From the NCBI RefSeq assembly GCF_024171945.1, contig NZ_JAMTCR010000002.1:1550001-1614000 (forward strand): a stretch of DNA of 64,000 nt, given 5' to 3'. The notes below the pieces were generated by a model. It did not search any database. It had not been told where the DNA came from and saw only the letters and a list, made by a program, of their open reading frames with translations. Origin of the DNA: Actinokineospora globicatena (GTDB taxonomy: Bacteria; Actinomycetota; Actinomycetes; Mycobacteriales; Pseudonocardiaceae). The first letter of the stretch is position 1. The number at the start of each line of letters is the position of its first letter. The position numbers and the translations under genes were made by a program. Below, piece by piece: positions 63,092 through 64,000 of this stretch.

Positions 63092-63642
63092 CACGTGTTG
63101 TTCTCGTTGGACCGCCCGGAGCGGGCAAGGGCACCCAGGCGACCGCGTTGAGCGAGCAGCTCGGCGTACCGCACATCTCCACCGGGGACCTGTTCCGGGC
63201 GCACATCGCGAACAACACCGAGCTCGGCCAGGACGTCCGCAGGTACCTGGACTCCGGCCAGCTGGTGCCAGACGAGGTCACCAACGAGATGGTGCGCGAG
63301 CGGCTGGACGAGCCCGACGCGCGCGCCGGGTTCCTGCTCGACGGCTTCCCGCGCAACGTCGGCCAGGCCGAGGTGCTCGGCAAGATCCTCAGTAGCACCG
63401 GCCAGTCGCTCGACGCGGTGGTGGAGTTCAAGGTCGACGAGGACGTCGTCGTCAAGCGGCTGCTGGCCAGGGGCCGCAACGACGACAACGAGGACGTCAT
63501 CCGCCGCCGCCAGGAGATCTACCGCTCGGAGACCGCGCCGCTGCTGGACTACTACGGCGGCTCGGTGATCACCGTGGACGCCGTCGGCGAGGTCGGCGAC
63601 ATCACCGAGCGCGTGCTCTCGGCGCTGCGCGACCGCACGTGA
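63088..63642 (+). CDS. adk: Adenylate kinase
   Basis: 184 residues from GTG 63088, overlapping secY. P-loop GPPGAGKGT is at residues 8-16, followed by [13 protein letters not shown] and [14 protein letters not shown]. The short form lacks the zinc-type LID, as in mycobacteria. It interconverts ATP, AMP and ADP. Confidence 0.98.
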   Translation: MTRVVLVGPPGAGKGTQATALSEQLGVPHISTGDLFRAHIANNTELGQDVRRYLDSGQLVPDEVTNEMVRERLDEPDARAGFLLDGFPRNVGQAEVLGKILSSTGQSLDAVVEFKVDEDVVVKRLLARGRNDDNEDVIRRRQEIYRSETAPLLDYYGGSVITVDAVGEVGDITERVLSALRDRT

Positions 63643-63695
63643 CCGGTGGTCTGTTCGGCGGGTTCCGCATGGCGCTCGCCTCCTGGAAGGCTCGG

Positions 63696-64000
63696 ATGAT
63701 CGAGATCAAGACCCCCGGCCAGCTCGACGCCATGCGCGCGGCCGGGCTGGTGGTGGCCAACTCGCTGGCCGCGGTCGCGGCGGCGGCCAAGGCCGGGGTC
63801 AGCACCGCCGAACTCGACGAGCTCGCCGAGCAGACCATCCGGGACGCGGGCGCGGTGCCCTCGTTCAAGGGCTACCACGGCTTCCCGGCCAGCATCTGCG
63901 CCTCGGTCAACGAGCAGATCGTGCACGGCATCCCCTCGCGCGAGCAGGTGCTCGCCGAGGGCGACCTCATCTCCGTGGACTGCGGCGCGATCCTCGACGA
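63696..64000 (+). CDS. map: Type I methionine aminopeptidase (N-terminal part)
   Basis: 101 codons, cut off by the window edge. From ATG 63696 (GGAAGG upstream) it reads [17 protein letters not shown], then [20 protein letters not shown] then HGIP, then [11 protein letters not shown]. The last part holds the first metal-ligand Asp region. The frame is open back to GTG 63639, which overlaps the adk stop; this longer start is possible. It removes initiator Met from nascent proteins. Confidence 0.93.
   Translation, partial: MIEIKTPGQLDAMRAAGLVVANSLAAVAAAAKAGVSTAELDELAEQTIRDAGAVPSFKGYHGFPASICASVNEQIVHGIPSREQVLAEGDLISVDCGAILD

Overview
This 64 kb window comes from a high-GC actinobacterial chromosome. 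The most likely order is Pseudonocardiales (Actinokineospora/Saccharothrix-like). I infer this from the very high GC content, frequent GTG/TTG starts, the tRNA-Thr/tRNA-Met/rpmG/hadAB/tRNA-Trp/secE/nusG order, a complete Mce operon beside rplJL and rpoBC, and an XRE/DUF5753 regulator with DUF397 partners. Genus is not provable from the window alone. There are no rRNA genes, phage genes, transposases or CRISPR arrays.

Layout. 1-6.7 kb is accessory: the N-terminal part of a SigE-family sigma factor, a VOC protein, an AlkZ-like winged-helix protein, a GNAT enzyme, a PhzF isomerase and a membrane EAL phosphodiesterase. 6.8-15.6 kb is a translation block: two tRNAs, rpmG, hadA/hadB, an aminotransferase, tRNA-Trp, secE, nusG, rplK, rplA, three small envelope-type genes, then rplJ-rplL behind an L10-type leader. 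15.97-27.4 kb is one uninterrupted Mce lipid-import operon (ATPase, two YrbE permeases, MceA-F, two Mce-associated proteins). 27.7-35.3 kb is rpoB-rpoC. 35.3-44.2 kb is a variable island: a frame-split VanZ gene, two GT87 membrane glycosyltransferases, two secreted DUF4082-type proteins with duplicated promoters, an XRE regulator with tandem DUF397 genes, and a gene remnant. 44.4-49.1 kb is rpsL-rpsG-fusA-tuf. 49.4-59.1 kb is the S10 and spc ribosomal operons (rpsJ to rplO). A strong terminator then precedes an inserted DGPF/YCII-ECF42 sigma-LysE exporter group. secY-adk-map resume at 61.8 kb and run off the right edge.

The most unusual structure is a dispersed element present three times (1779, 36683 and 40243, the last inverted). 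Each copy has a 133-bp core whose first 49 and last 48 bases are identical in all copies and contain three potential hairpins. G-rich sequence follows the core; in two copies it is an array of 42-61 bp stem-loop units that differ by unit gain or loss. Two copies face inward around the GT87 pair. A second notable structure is a set of four DnaA-box-like sites spaced 21, 21 and 20 bp apart upstream of the LysE exporter.
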